A stretch of DNA of 64,000 bases, taken from NCBI RefSeq assembly GCF_002929825.1, contig NZ_PJJN01000026.1, positions 95,798 to 159,797 on the forward strand. Reading direction: 5' to 3'. The DNA comes from Cryobacterium sp. Y29 (GTDB taxonomy: Bacteria > Actinomycetota > Actinomycetes > Actinomycetales > Microbacteriaceae). A program made the position numbers and the translations under genes. Positions 36,947 through 47,657 of this stretch are shown piece after piece. Each line of letters begins with the position of its first letter. The stretch's first letter is position 1. Below the pieces are notes generated by a model. The model had not been told where the DNA came from. It was given only the letters and a program-made list of their open reading frames with translations, and did no database searches.

Positions 36947-38314
36947 TCACGCCGTATCCGGAATGCGCAGGGCGATGATCGCCGCGGCCGTGTCCTGTCC
37001 GACACGGATGGCACCGTCAACGTGCTGGTAGCCCTTGCCGGCCATATCACTGCAGGAGAAAGAGATTGGGCCGACGGGGCTGCGCAGTTCGGCGCCGTAG
37101 CGGGCTAGTCCACCCATGTCGAAGCTCGCCGCGTAGGCGCCGCGGGTCCACTCCTCGGAACCCCAGTCACTTTCGTAGTACACGACCGGGTTCAACGCTT
37201 GTTCGCCGTAGTAGTGCGATAGCGACTCGAGGATGCGCGCTTTGCGCTCGTCGGCGGTCAGGGCGAAGACGGCATCCGCTTCTTCATCGGAGACGAAACC
37301 CACGAGGGTGCCGCGCGGGTCGTTGAAGTTGGTGTTGTCGTAGGCCTCGTGCACCAGCTCGTAGGGGCTGAACGCGGTGCCGGAGAGGTCATCTTCGCGC
37401 CAGAACGGTGTTTCGTAGACGGCGTGCACCTTGATCACACAGCCCATGGAGAGGTGCTGGTGCAGCTGCTGTTGGCGGCGCGGCAGCGGCGGTACAAAGC
37501 TGATGCGACTGATCAGGGGCGGCGGAACGGCCACGATGACGTGCCGGGCGGTCACCGTCATGCCGTCGGCGACGACGGTGACACCCGCGTCATTCCAGGC
37601 CACGCTGCGCACCGGCTGCCCGAGATACACGTCGCTGCCGAGCTTGTCGGCCAACAACAACGGCACCTGCTGCAGCCCGCCGATTACCCGTTCGTCGAGG
37701 ATGAAGTCAGAGTCGACCAGGTTGCTGAACGACCCGGCGCTGGCCGCCATGAGCAACGCCTGCAGCGCCGAGAAGGCATGCGCTGGCTTCGTGAGCATGG
37801 CCCCGGCAATAAACATGCCGATATTGTCGCGGGCTTCCTGATCGTCAGTCTGGGACTCGAGCCAACGGCTGAACGAGACCTCGTCGAGTTCCTTGGCGAG
37901 CGGATGCTCCCACGGGCTGTCCGGGTCGATCTCCGCCACGAGGGCGTCGAGTTTCTCGATCAGACCCACGATCTGTAACTCGGTACTTTCCGGAACCGGA
38001 AAGATCTCCCCGTCGAACCGGCTGACGACACCGGAACCGTTGATGTAAACGTTCCTGCCGGAGCGGTAGCGCGGGTAGGTGGCAAGGCCCAGCTCGACCA
38101 GAGTGGCTTTGAGGGCGTGCTGGTCAGGCGAGACCCACTGGCCGCCAAGCTCGAGCATGGCGCCCTCGATCTCATCGGTCCACAGGCGCCCACCAACGCG
38201 GTCGCGCGCTTCCAGCACGGCCACACTGCGGCCGGCTTTCTGCAGTGCAGTGGCGGCGGTGAGACCGGATGCCCCGGCACCGATGATAACGACGTCACGA
38301 TCAATCGTGGTCAC
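36947..38314 (-). CDS. Flavin monoamine oxidase (putrescine oxidase-like)
   Basis: Oxidises amines with FAD, giving aldehyde, ammonia and peroxide; 455 aa. The N-terminal dinucleotide fold VVIIGAGASGLTAATALQKA is followed by VLEARDRVGGRLWTDE, GGQWVSPDQHAL and the C-terminal FAD block GYQHVDGAIRVGQDTAAAI. The overall pattern resembles actinobacterial putrescine oxidases, but the amine is not certain. No transporter or aldehyde dehydrogenase lies beside it. Confidence 0.9.
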   Translation of the reverse strand: MTTIDRDVVIIGAGASGLTAATALQKAGRSVAVLEARDRVGGRLWTDEIEGAMLELGGQWVSPDQHALKATLVELGLATYPRYRSGRNVYINGSGVVSRFDGEIFPVPESTELQIVGLIEKLDALVAEIDPDSPWEHPLAKELDEVSFSRWLESQTDDQEARDNIGMFIAGAMLTKPAHAFSALQALLMAASAGSFSNLVDSDFILDERVIGGLQQVPLLLADKLGSDVYLGQPVRSVAWNDAGVTVVADGMTVTARHVIVAVPPPLISRISFVPPLPRRQQQLHQHLSMGCVIKVHAVYETPFWREDDLSGTAFSPYELVHEAYDNTNFNDPRGTLVGFVSDEEADAVFALTADERKARILESLSHYYGEQALNPVVYYESDWGSEEWTRGAYAASFDMGGLARYGAELRSPVGPISFSCSDMAGKGYQHVDGAIRVGQDTAAAIIALRIPDTA

Positions 38315-38464
38315 GGTTGCTCCTCTATCGGTGGATGGGATCAGGACGAGGGAATAAGGGCATCCCTGGTCGCGAGGGTTCGTTGGGACCTGAAGCCGCC
38401 GGCCTGTGGAGAATCCATGATGTCGGCCCGTCCGGTGACGGCCGACAGCGCAACCTCTAGCCGG

Positions 38465-39145
38465 TCAGGCCTTGAGGGTCCACGGCTTACGTCGTACCAA
38501 AACGTGGCCGCGACTCGTGCTGAGGCGGGTCCACAGGCCCGACTCGAACAGGTGAACCGGTTCGTCAGCGGCGAGAAAGCCCAGGCTGAAGGCTGCGAAA
38601 CCGGCCCCGGTCGGGACGAATTCGAGCCCATCGACCTGACGACCCCAGACCTCCGAGCGCACGCGTTCGACGATCAACTCTCCGGTGCCCTCCGGCACGG
38701 CGGCGGCAACCTCGTCGATGCCCTCCCGGGCGGCGGCTTCGAGGTGAGATGCCGACGTCTGGCCGTGTGGTTCCCAGCCGCCCTTCGGCGGCGAGATGCC
38801 GGTCCAGGTCACGGTATTCACCTCCAGCGGAACGGTCACGATGACCGGCACGGTGGGGTCACTCGTGGTGGATTCGAGGCGTTTGAGGCGTTCCAGCAGG
38901 GACCGCACCGGCACGACCTTGTCGAGGTCGACCGGCTCCGTCAGGGCGAAGGTGCGCAGCCCCAGCACGGTCGGGCTCGCGTCGAGCAGACCGCGCGGAT
39001 AGAAAATGGCGGTGTAGACCGCGAGAACGCCCTCGGACGCCATGAGACGCACGGAACCATCGAGCACGCGGCCGGACCGTGAGAGAAACACGATCAAATC
39101 GCTGAGGGACTGGGAATCGGTAAGAGTGAATGACTGGCTCATCAC
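38465..39145 (-). CDS. Conserved actinobacterial protein of unknown function
   Basis: 226 aa, no signal peptide or membrane span. It opens with SQSFTLTDSQSLSDLIVFLSRS and contains WTGISPPKGGWEP in the middle. The even spread of charge and hydrophobic residues suggests a folded cytosolic protein. It is divergent from tesB, with 65 bp between. I do not recognise a domain. Confidence 0.75.
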   Translation of the reverse strand: MMSQSFTLTDSQSLSDLIVFLSRSGRVLDGSVRLMASEGVLAVYTAIFYPRGLLDASPTVLGLRTFALTEPVDLDKVVPVRSLLERLKRLESTTSDPTVPVIVTVPLEVNTVTWTGISPPKGGWEPHGQTSASHLEAAAREGIDEVAAAVPEGTGELIVERVRSEVWGRQVDGLEFVPTGAGFAAFSLGFLAADEPVHLFESGLWTRLSTSRGHVLVRRKPWTLKA

Positions 39146-39210
39146 CTCCTAAACTACCAAGATACGAAACATCCGCGTGCCGCGGTCGCGAACTTGCCCG
39201 AGGAGACAGC

Positions 39211-40086
39211 ATGCACAAGCCGATGGAAGGCCTTCTGGCCGTTCTCGATCTGACCGACACCGGTGCCCGCACCAGCGAGGACATCTTCACCGGTCCGTCC
39301 CAGTGGATGCCGCTTGGCCGCGTGTTCGGCGGGCAGGTTCTGGCCCAATCGCTCGTCGCCGCGATGCGCACCGTACCCGACGAACGCCACGTGCACTCCA
39401 TGCACGGCTATTTTCTGCGTCCCGGCGATGTCAAAGCGCCGATCACCTTCTCGGTCGAGCGCATTCACGATGGTCGCTCATTCTCCACCCGCCGCACGCA
39501 GTGCTACCAGGACGGCGTGCCCATCCTGTCGATGATCGCCTCATTCCAGGACGCCGATGAGGGCTTGGAGCACCACATCGAGATGCCGAAGGATATCCCC
39601 GACCCGGAGAGTCTGCCAACGGCATCCGATGCGCTCGCACACATCGATCATTCGGTGGCCCGTTACTGGGCGAGCGAGCGCCCCTTCGATATGCGGCATG
39701 TCCCCTCACCGATCTACCTCAAGGTGAACGGTGAGCACACCTCCCGCCAAGCCGTGTGGATGAAGACTTTTTCTCCCTTACCCGACGACCCCGATCTGCA
39801 CCGCGCCGCCCTGGCCTATGCCAGCGATTATTCAATCATGGAGCCGATCATGCGTCGGCACGGCATTGCCTGGTCCTCCCCCGGCCTCAAGGTCGCGAGC
39901 CTTGACCATGCCATGTGGTGGCACCGTTTCGGTCGGGTCGATGAATGGCTGCTCTATGTGCAGGATTCACCGAGCGCTCAGGGCGGTCGTGGCCTGGCCA
40001 CGGGCAGTATCTTCAGCCGCGACGGCGTGCTCTTGGCCACCGTTGCGCAAGAGGGCATGCTGCGCGTCCCCATCATCCTCGAGTAA
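39211..40086 (+). CDS. tesB: Acyl-CoA thioesterase II
   Basis: Hydrolyses acyl-CoA to fatty acid and CoA, 291 aa double hotdog protein. Family blocks: FGGQVLAQSLVAAMRTV, then SMHGYFLRPGD, and the second-half block LDHAMWWHRFGRVDEWLLY with the catalytic Asp. ATG 39211 follows AGGAG at ideal distance; an in-frame start at 39130 would overlap the divergent gene's promoter. Confidence 0.94.
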   Translation: MHKPMEGLLAVLDLTDTGARTSEDIFTGPSQWMPLGRVFGGQVLAQSLVAAMRTVPDERHVHSMHGYFLRPGDVKAPITFSVERIHDGRSFSTRRTQCYQDGVPILSMIASFQDADEGLEHHIEMPKDIPDPESLPTASDALAHIDHSVARYWASERPFDMRHVPSPIYLKVNGEHTSRQAVWMKTFSPLPDDPDLHRAALAYASDYSIMEPIMRRHGIAWSSPGLKVASLDHAMWWHRFGRVDEWLLYVQDSPSAQGGRGLATGSIFSRDGVLLATVAQEGMLRVPIILE

Positions 40087-40095
40087 CTCGAGCAC

Positions 40096-40824
40096 CTACC
40101 AGGTCGGTGTGGATTCCAACAGCACCCGCTCGTCGGGCATCCAGCGAATATCCACACTGGCAATATCGTTCTCCGCCACGCTCGTGGTGCCGGTAGCGGT
40201 GATCGTGCTTCCGGGACCAGCGATCCAGCTGGCGACGAGGGTGTCATGCCCGTCCCGGTCGGTCACGAACAGGGCGTAGGCCTGCGGACCGAAATCGTTA
40301 TCGCTCGTGGCATAGCTGCAGTTCGCGTCGATCCGGGTGCCCCAGTCTTCGCCGGTCAGGCGAAAGGATGCGGTGAGCGGGCTGGGAACCACCGCTGCCA
40401 TGTCCACGGCCGGTTCAGTGACGCTCGCGCCCGGCTGTTCGAGCCACCCCGGTACGACGAGGGCAGCGGATGCCGCGATCGCAGCGGCCGCGAGCACGGC
40501 TCCGGCTGCGAGCAAACGAGCGCGCCGGACACTGGCCCGCGCCGCCTGCACCAGGCGGGGCAACCGGGTGGCGGAGTGCGCGGCATCCGCTCTGGTCTCG
40601 GTGGGCCTCTCGGTGGACGCCTCGGTGGACAGGTCGAGCTGCAGTGCCTGATCGAGTGGGACTTGGGCCAGCAGCCCCGGCAAGCCGACGAGGTGCGCGA
40701 CCGCCTGGCTGCAGGCGACGCAGTCTTTGAGATGCCGTTCGTAGTCCCGGCGGTCGCCCGGTGACAGGGCGCCGAGCATATACGCGCCGTCCCAGTCGGC
40801 GTACAGATCTGCTGGAGTGTTCAT
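40096..40824 (-). CDS. Anti-sigma factor with zinc-binding domain (RslA-like)
   Basis: Membrane-bound inhibitor of the upstream sigma factor, 242 aa. The cytosolic ZAS motif is His31-x3-Cys35-x2-Cys38 (ERHLKDCVACSQ). One membrane span lies at about 102-125, and the outer domain has a single Cys (NCSYATS). Its ATG overlaps the sigma stop codon (ATGA), so the pair is made together. In SigL/RslA systems oxidation releases zinc and frees sigma; this is inferred here from the motif. Confidence 0.9.
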   Translation of the reverse strand: MNTPADLYADWDGAYMLGALSPGDRRDYERHLKDCVACSQAVAHLVGLPGLLAQVPLDQALQLDLSTEASTERPTETRADAAHSATRLPRLVQAARASVRRARLLAAGAVLAAAAIAASAALVVPGWLEQPGASVTEPAVDMAAVVPSPLTASFRLTGEDWGTRIDANCSYATSDNDFGPQAYALFVTDRDGHDTLVASWIAGPGSTITATGTTSVAENDIASVDIRWMPDERVLLESTPTW

Positions 40825-41330
40825 CGCTCCGTCACTCCACGTTCTTGCAGTGCGAGCCGCAGGGCTCGCAGTCCGTAGTGCAGCCGCGATTTCACGGTGC
40901 CTTCGGGAATGATGAGGTCGCGCGCAGTCTCGGCCACGGATTGGCCTCGATAATATGCGCAGACAATGACCGCCCGGTGGTCGGGAGAGAGATCGTGCAG
41001 GGCGTCCGCGACCAGCCAAGCATCGAGCAAGGCATCGGTTTGGTCGTCGGTGGGCACCTCGGGCAGTTGGTCGGTGGGAATCTCATGGCGGGCACGAGCC
41101 GAGCGCCGGTCATCGATCACCAGATTTCGGGCCACAGTGAACAGCCACGCACGAGCAGACACCTCGGTCTGGTCGAGCAGGCGAGGGCGCTGCCAAGCTC
41201 GAAGCAGCGTCTCCTGCACTACGTCATCGGCAAAGGCCGGATCCTGCGTCAACCGTACGACATAGCGCCACAAAAGCGGTGCGTGCTCATCGTGCAGGGC
41301 CTGCAAGAGTTCGGCGCGCTCATCGGCCAT
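40821..41330 (-). CDS. ECF sigma factor, SigL-like
   Basis: 169 aa alternative sigma factor. Region 2 reads FADDVVQETLLRAWQRP and ARAWLFTVARNLVIDDRRS. Region 4 reads LSPDHRAVIVCAYYRGQSVAETA and PEGTVKSRLHYGLRAL. A strong GGAGG precedes ATG 41330. The promoter 18 nt further upstream matches the SigL recognition pattern, so it likely drives its own gene and the anti-sigma gene. In mycobacteria SigL controls envelope and polyketide genes; targets here are unknown. Confidence 0.93.
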   Translation of the reverse strand: MADERAELLQALHDEHAPLLWRYVVRLTQDPAFADDVVQETLLRAWQRPRLLDQTEVSARAWLFTVARNLVIDDRRSARARHEIPTDQLPEVPTDDQTDALLDAWLVADALHDLSPDHRAVIVCAYYRGQSVAETARDLIIPEGTVKSRLHYGLRALRLALQERGVTER

Positions 41331-41347
41331 AAGTACCTCCCCTGCTT

Positions 41348-41375
41348 AACACGCGGTGAACGTGTGTGTGGTTCA
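41348..41375 (-). promoter_or_regulatory. SigL-type autoregulatory promoter
   Basis: On the minus strand TGAACC (41375-41370), 16 nt, then CGTGTT (41353-41348). This fits the published mycobacterial SigL pattern TGAACC-N15-17-CGTgtr. A start about 7 nt downstream would leave a very short leader holding the GGAGG of the sigma gene. Confidence 0.8.
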
Positions 41376-41421
41376 GTAGTACCGGTATTACGGGAACTCT
41401 AGCCGCAGAGTGCGGCAACTA

Positions 41422-41892
41422 TCACCGCCGCGCGAACTCGATCGGTGCGTCGAGGTACGGCGTCCAAGCCGCGCGCTCCGTGTCGTTGATACGGCGCGGG
41501 CGTTCGCTCGTCGCATCGACGAGCACGATGGTGGTGTTCGCCCGGGCGTACAGAACCTCGGGTGTGACGCCCTCCGGGCTGAATACCTCGTAGCAGACAT
41601 CGAGGCTGGCACCGCCGAGTTTGCCGAGCCAGAGTCTCACGTCGAGGGGATGGCGCAGGTAGGGCACCGGCGCGAGGTATTCGATCTCCTGGCGCGCGAT
41701 CAACGTCAGGGTCGACGCCCCGGGGCGACCGTCGAGCACGGCCGTACTCGCTCCGATCGCTCCGTCGTCTTCGGTCACCCAGAACGCCAGGATGCGCGCC
41801 TCCTCGAGCAGGCGCAGCATCTCAGAATTGTTCACGTGACCGTAAGCGTCGAGGTCTGACCAACGCAGGCGAATCGGTACGTGCAGCTTCAC
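41422..41892 (-). CDS. 4-hydroxybenzoyl-CoA-type thioesterase
   Basis: Single hotdog-domain acyl-CoA thioesterase, 156 aa. The signature RWSDLDAYGHVNNSEMLRLLEEAR carries the catalytic Asp and the N-terminal part of the long helix. The start is GTG 41892 with GGGAAA upstream, 18 nt after the ettA stop, so it is probably co-transcribed with ettA. The acyl-CoA substrate is unknown. Confidence 0.88.
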   Translation of the reverse strand: MKLHVPIRLRWSDLDAYGHVNNSEMLRLLEEARILAFWVTEDDGAIGASTAVLDGRPGASTLTLIARQEIEYLAPVPYLRHPLDVRLWLGKLGGASLDVCYEVFSPEGVTPEVLYARANTTIVLVDATSERPRRINDTERAAWTPYLDAPIEFARR

Positions 41893-41910
41893 GAGATTTC
41901 CCTGTTCTGT

Positions 41911-43593
<1,683 letters not shown>

Positions 43594-43598
43594 AGTAT

Positions 43599-44168
43599 TT
43601 ACCAGTCTATTTGCCGGGTGGACCCAACAAGACACAAACCGGTCGACAAAATTGGCGCGACCACGCTGTGGAAGCCGTTGCTGGCCGGCCCGATCTGGCC
43701 GATCAGGCATTCCCCGGCGAAACGCACGGAGAACTGGATGGAGTCGGCGGCCAGATCAGCCTGGGTTCGATCAAAAGTCACCTCCATTGCGGCGCGGTCG
43801 AACCCGCCGGCCACGAGCGCATCGATATAGGCGCGTCCGTCAGCTGCGGGGTTGGCTTTGGTGACGGCGGCGGCGAGAAAGTTAAAGTACACCAGGTTCT
43901 CGGCCGCGGTTCCGTCGGGCAAGAGCGTTGCATCAGGCGCCGGTGTGGCCGACGGCTCAGGCGCGCCGGAGTTGGACGGCGCCGTGTCGTTAGCGGGGGG
44001 TTCTGCAGGGACGCCGGTGCACGCGGTCAGGCCGACCCCGAAGAGCAGCCCAGCGCTCACCATACCCAGCACGAACCGCAGGCGCGGTGCACGTCGCCGC
44101 GCTGTTTTCGCGCGCACACTCTGCCATGCTGATTTCGCCACGCCCACGATTCGCCTCCCCCAGTCCAC
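43599..44168 (-). CDS. Small lipoprotein of unknown function
   Basis: 189 aa. A basic N-terminus of about 30 residues, the hydrophobic run FVLGMVSAGLLFGVG and the lipobox LTAC indicate a lipid-anchored protein. A Pro/Ala/Thr spacer of about 30 residues leads to a compact C-terminal domain with two Cys (GECLIGQIG and TGLCLVG) that could form a disulfide. It ends 5 nt before ettA begins and follows the ssb-like gene, all on one strand. Confidence 0.82.
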   Translation of the reverse strand: MDWGRRIVGVAKSAWQSVRAKTARRRAPRLRFVLGMVSAGLLFGVGLTACTGVPAEPPANDTAPSNSGAPEPSATPAPDATLLPDGTAAENLVYFNFLAAAVTKANPAADGRAYIDALVAGGFDRAAMEVTFDRTQADLAADSIQFSVRFAGECLIGQIGPASNGFHSVVAPILSTGLCLVGSTRQIDW

Positions 44169-44182
44169 GCACGTGGACGATG

Positions 44183-44713
44183 CTACGAGTCTAAACGGGC
44201 ATACGCATCCTGATCAGCGTCGATGTCGATTGGAACAAAGCCGTCGTCGGAACGGTCGATCTGACTACTTTCCGCCTCATACGCGGTGGCTGATGCGGCG
44301 GACTCTGCTGGCTCTACCGGTTCTGGCCCGGTCAGCTCGGCAGGGGTTCCAAAGGGAGCGCTACTGCGCACCGGCGTCGTGGTGTACCAAGTTAGGTCGT
44401 GGCCGAGAGCGTCGGCGAGGATATCGACATCAATTCCGGATTTTTCGGCGTTGGACCATTTGCGAATAACCAGGCGGCCGCTCACGATGACGTGCTGGCC
44501 CTTACTGAGCGACGACGCCGCATTTGTGGCCAGCTGGCGAAACGTCGTGACGGAGTACCAGCTGCTCTCGTCCTCAACCCACTCATCTTTCGTGCGGTCA
44601 AGATGACTCTGGCGGGAGGCCAGTCGAAAGGACGTGATCGGGGCGCCGTTTTTGCCCACACTGCGGCGCGGGACGGTGCCGATGATTCCGGATACGGTGA
44701 TGTGGTCGCTCAT
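44183..44713 (-). CDS. Single-stranded DNA-binding protein paralogue
   Basis: 176 aa OB-fold protein: ITVSGIIGTVPRR, ITSFRLASRQ, WYSVTTFRQLATNAASSLSKG, HVIVSGRLVIRKW. This is the SSB pattern. The acidic C-terminus ends QDAYARLDS and lacks the DDDIPF-like tip that recruits repair proteins, so it is probably not the housekeeping SSB. ATG 44713 (MSDHITVSG) is chosen because GGAAGAAA lies just upstream; an ATG seven codons earlier has no such site. Confidence 0.88.
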   Translation of the reverse strand: MSDHITVSGIIGTVPRRSVGKNGAPITSFRLASRQSHLDRTKDEWVEDESSWYSVTTFRQLATNAASSLSKGQHVIVSGRLVIRKWSNAEKSGIDVDILADALGHDLTWYTTTPVRSSAPFGTPAELTGPEPVEPAESAASATAYEAESSQIDRSDDGFVPIDIDADQDAYARLDS

Positions 44714-44921
44714 AGTTTCTTCCGGCACGGTCATCGCGTGAATACGCTCACGTCAGCCGCCGAGCGAACACCCGGCGCACGCGACCCGGGAACGGCAACT
44801 CGTGCCAGTCTTTGCCGTTCCCGGATCGCACACTGTGAGTGTGCTGCGCGGAACGACGCCGCGGCGCACGCTGTGTCCGATCAGTGGAGAACGGGGCAGC
44901 GAAACGACTGTGGAGGAGGAA

Positions 44922-45446
44922 CTAGCTGACCAGGTACTCCGAGTAAGACTTGCGGATCTTGTTGACCTTGGGCACTGCGACCGCCATGCAGTAGCCCTGT
45001 CCAGGATTCTTGGTGAAGAAATCCTGGTGGTAGTCCTCGGCCTCGTGGTACTCGCCAAGCGGCTCGATCGTGGTCGTGATGCCGGCACCCCACCATTCAG
45101 TCGCGCGATCGCGGGCCGTTTCAAACAGCTGCTTTTGCGCGTCGTCGGTGTAGAACATTGCCGACCGGTACTGGGTACCCACATCGTTACCCTGCCGATT
45201 GAGCTGGGTGGGGTCGTGCAGGGTGAAAAATACATCAAGAATCACGCTGGCCGGAATGACATCGGGATCGAAGGTCACCGCGACGGCTTCGGCGTGACCG
45301 GTATGACCGGTGCAGACCGCTTCATAGCTCGGGTTGGTTGTCGTGCCGCCGGTGTACCCCGACACGACATCGCTTACTCCACGTAAGACCCGATACACAG
45401 CATCGAGACACCAAAAACATCCACCTGCGACCACGAAAGTTTGCAT
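44922..45446 (-). CDS. msrA: Peptide methionine (S)-S-oxide reductase
   Basis: Repairs oxidised methionine, 174 aa. The active site GCFWC carries Cys10 and Cys13, followed by VSGYTGGTTTNPSYEAVCTG and the EYHEAEDYHQDFF block. No MsrB domain is fused. It ends 188 nt upstream of the ssb-like gene; the gap shows nothing I can name. Confidence 0.96.
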   Translation of the reverse strand: MQTFVVAGGCFWCLDAVYRVLRGVSDVVSGYTGGTTTNPSYEAVCTGHTGHAEAVAVTFDPDVIPASVILDVFFTLHDPTQLNRQGNDVGTQYRSAMFYTDDAQKQLFETARDRATEWWGAGITTTIEPLGEYHEAEDYHQDFFTKNPGQGYCMAVAVPKVNKIRKSYSEYLVS

Positions 45447-45597
45447 CTTATCAGTGTAACTCCTCGCGTACTGCAGCCTCCGGTCGAACCGGCATTCACG
45501 CCTCCTGTTCGCCTAAAGCGGATGTCGGTGGTCGCCCGTACGCTGAAAAACACCCAGGGCGGCTGGGATACTGCGGCATTATTACGGAGGCGCACAA

Positions 45598-45888
45598 ATG
45601 ACCACTCTCATCGCACCGATTCTTCGCTCAGCAATTTCCATCACAGCACGCCCCGCATCGGCACTTCCCACAACAGCGCTTCCCATAGTGCGTGGCCGCA
45701 GCTTCATCCTCGTGCGCGACGGGCTGTGGCGCATTGTCGATCCGGCCGGCGTTGTCATCGGGTATATCGAACACCACGTCGGCGTCGACGGCAACCGATA
45801 CAGCGCCCGGAGAATCGTCTTCGCGACCCGCACCCGAGACCTCGGCGAATTCTGTCGCATCGACGATGCGGTGGACTGCTTTCGCTAG
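45598..45888 (+). CDS. Hypothetical protein
   Basis: 96 aa, not recognised. A strong GGAGG precedes ATG 45598. The second half has regular beta-like segments (SFILVRDGLWRIVDPAGVVI, YIEHHVGVDGNRYSARRIVF). It is divergent from msrA. The first 30 residues are hydrophobic and Ala/Thr-rich but do not form a clear signal peptide. Confidence 0.7.
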   Translation: MTTLIAPILRSAISITARPASALPTTALPIVRGRSFILVRDGLWRIVDPAGVVIGYIEHHVGVDGNRYSARRIVFATRTRDLGEFCRIDDAVDCFR

Positions 45889-45995
45889 TGCCGAACTAAC
45901 AAATACACCCTCGTGAGAGGAAGGAGTGCACTTGCCTGAGGGCACGCCGCGTCTGATCCCAGAGAACAGGGTTCGGCACGGATAAAATCCTGCAC

Positions 45996-46754
45996 ATGGA
46001 ATGGTGGAATAACTTCGTAGCCTGGTTTACCGACGTCAGCACCCAACCGATGATTTTCACCGCGGTCGTGTTCATCGGCGCGATCATCATTGCCAGCGTG
46101 CTGGCCGCGTTGATCTCGCGCGGGGCCATCAAACGGCTCATTACCCAGCGCGATCGCGAGATCAAGGTGGCTGCTATCGCGACCCTCGTCGACGCCGCCA
46201 CCGAGGCATCCGTGTGGAATTCGCTCACGCCGCAGGAACAAGTCATGAGCGACCGCGCGGTCGCCCAGGCCGATATTCAGGTACGGCTGCTGCCAATTCG
46301 CGGATCGGGAATCGCCGCGAACTGGGCTGCCCACGAACTCTACGAACTCAAGCGCACCTCCGCCACGTTCGGTTACCAGCTGGAGCCGGCGTTGGTGGAG
46401 TTTCGTGACCGACTGATCGAATGGCAAAACAAGCCCGCCCGCGCACGCAAGATTTTTCAGGGCGATCTCGACCGATGGAAGTTGCAGAATTCCTCCACCG
46501 AGAAGAGCCTGCTGGCAGAGCAGGAAGCGTGGGTGGCCCAGCAACACCACGACCAATACAACCCCACCGATTCGGCGCCCGCTCCGATGCGGGCCGCGCC
46601 GCTCACACCGGCGGTCGTCAACCGAACTGCTTCATCCGCGTCGACGGCTTCGGACGCTTCGACCGAGACCCAGCGCCTTTTGGATGACGTGAACAAGCTC
46701 GAGGTGCGCGGCACCGACCCGCTCACGCGCTCCTCGGCGGCCCCCACCGTATAG
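45996..46754 (+). CDS. Single-span membrane protein with helical cytosolic domain
   Basis: 252 aa, no known domain recognised. One span near the N-terminus (PMIFTAVVFIGAIIIASVLAAL) leads to a long charged helical region and a Ser/Ala/Thr-rich C-terminus. TAAAAT (45983-45988) lies 7 nt before the ATG without a ribosome site, so it is probably leaderless. A strong bidirectional terminator follows. Confidence 0.78.
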   Translation: MEWWNNFVAWFTDVSTQPMIFTAVVFIGAIIIASVLAALISRGAIKRLITQRDREIKVAAIATLVDAATEASVWNSLTPQEQVMSDRAVAQADIQVRLLPIRGSGIAANWAAHELYELKRTSATFGYQLEPALVEFRDRLIEWQNKPARARKIFQGDLDRWKLQNSSTEKSLLAEQEAWVAQQHHDQYNPTDSAPAPMRAAPLTPAVVNRTASSASTASDASTETQRLLDDVNKLEVRGTDPLTRSSAAPTV

Positions 46755-46765
46755 TCGCTCTTCTC

Positions 46766-46825
46766 AAACAAACAACGAGCCGGTCGGCGCTTTCTCAGCG
46801 CTGACCGGCGCGTTGTTTGTTTACC
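46766..46825. terminator. Bidirectional intrinsic terminator
   Basis: AAACAAACAACG and CGTTGTTTGTTT are exact complements around an inner GC stem (CCGGTCGGCGCT / AGCGCTGACCGG). The outer arms give a T-rich tail in both directions, so it ends the plus-strand membrane protein gene and the minus-strand nadE. Confidence 0.9.
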
Positions 46826-47657
46826 GTGTCGGCGACGAGTGCCACCACGTGTCGAACAGTGACGCAGGTACGCGCCGCTTGTGCTCGGTGCTGAGATAGC
46901 GTGCCTCGATGGCCTCGGCCACTTCATCTTCGACCGACCGGCCCTCGAGAAAGTCGTCGATGTGCTCATACTGAAGACCGAGGTTGGCCTCATCGGTCTG
47001 GCCAGGAGTGTGGTCGAGCAGGTCAGCGGTGGGGTCCTTCAGATAAAGCTGTTCGGGCGCACCCAGCTCCATCAACAGGGCGCGACCCTGCCGCTTGGTC
47101 AGCCCGGTCAAGGGCAGAATATCGGTGCCGCCGTCGCCATACTTGGTGAAGAATCCGGTCACAGCTTCGGCAGCATGGTCGGTTCCGACCACGAGCAGGC
47201 CGAGTTGGCCGGCCACGGCATATTGGGCGATCATGCGTGAGCGAGCCTTGATGTTGCCCTTGGTGAAGTCCGTCATAGCTACCTCGAGGCTCGCCAGGAA
47301 TTCACTTTCGAATCCATCGACGGCGAGTTCAATGTTGAAAGTAGCCTGCGAGGGCGGGCGGATAAATTCCAAAGCAAGTTGAGCGTCCACTTCGTCCCGC
47401 TGCACCGCGTACGGCAGGCGCACTGCCACAAAGGTGGCTGGATGCCCTTCCTCGGTCAGTTCGTCGACCGCCAGGGCGCAAAGGCGGCCGGCGAGGGTGG
47501 AGTCCTGGCCGCCGCTAATGCCGAGCACGAAGCCCTGGGCACCGGTGCGTTTCAGGTACTCCTTGAGAAATTTCACCCGACGGCGCACTTCGGCGGCCGG
47601 ATCGATAGTGGGTGACACGTTGAGTTCGGCGATGATTCGCGCCTGGAGTTCTCGCAT
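46821..47657 (-). CDS. nadE: Ammonia-dependent NAD(+) synthetase
   Basis: Last step of NAD biosynthesis: amidates nicotinate adenine dinucleotide with ammonia and ATP. 278 aa. The PP-loop GISGGQDST is at residues 46-54, and [22 protein letters not shown] and [15 protein letters not shown] follow. There is no glutaminase domain, so free ammonia is used. ATG 47657 (MRELQARI) is chosen. TAGATT lies 4-5 nt upstream of it, suggesting a leaderless message, while the longer frame to 47774 has no likeness. Confidence 0.95.
   Translation of the reverse strand: MRELQARIIAELNVSPTIDPAAEVRRRVKFLKEYLKRTGAQGFVLGISGGQDSTLAGRLCALAVDELTEEGHPATFVAVRLPYAVQRDEVDAQLALEFIRPPSQATFNIELAVDGFESEFLASLEVAMTDFTKGNIKARSRMIAQYAVAGQLGLLVVGTDHAAEAVTGFFTKYGDGGTDILPLTGLTKRQGRALLMELGAPEQLYLKDPTADLLDHTPGQTDEANLGLQYEHIDDFLEGRSVEDEVAEAIEARYLSTEHKRRVPASLFDTWWHSSPTR

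Noticed and set aside
36092..38314. A biosynthetic cluster formed by the LLM, azoR and amine oxidase genes
   Set aside because: They lie on different strands with separate promoters, no synthase or transporter is nearby, and each is common as a lone gene.
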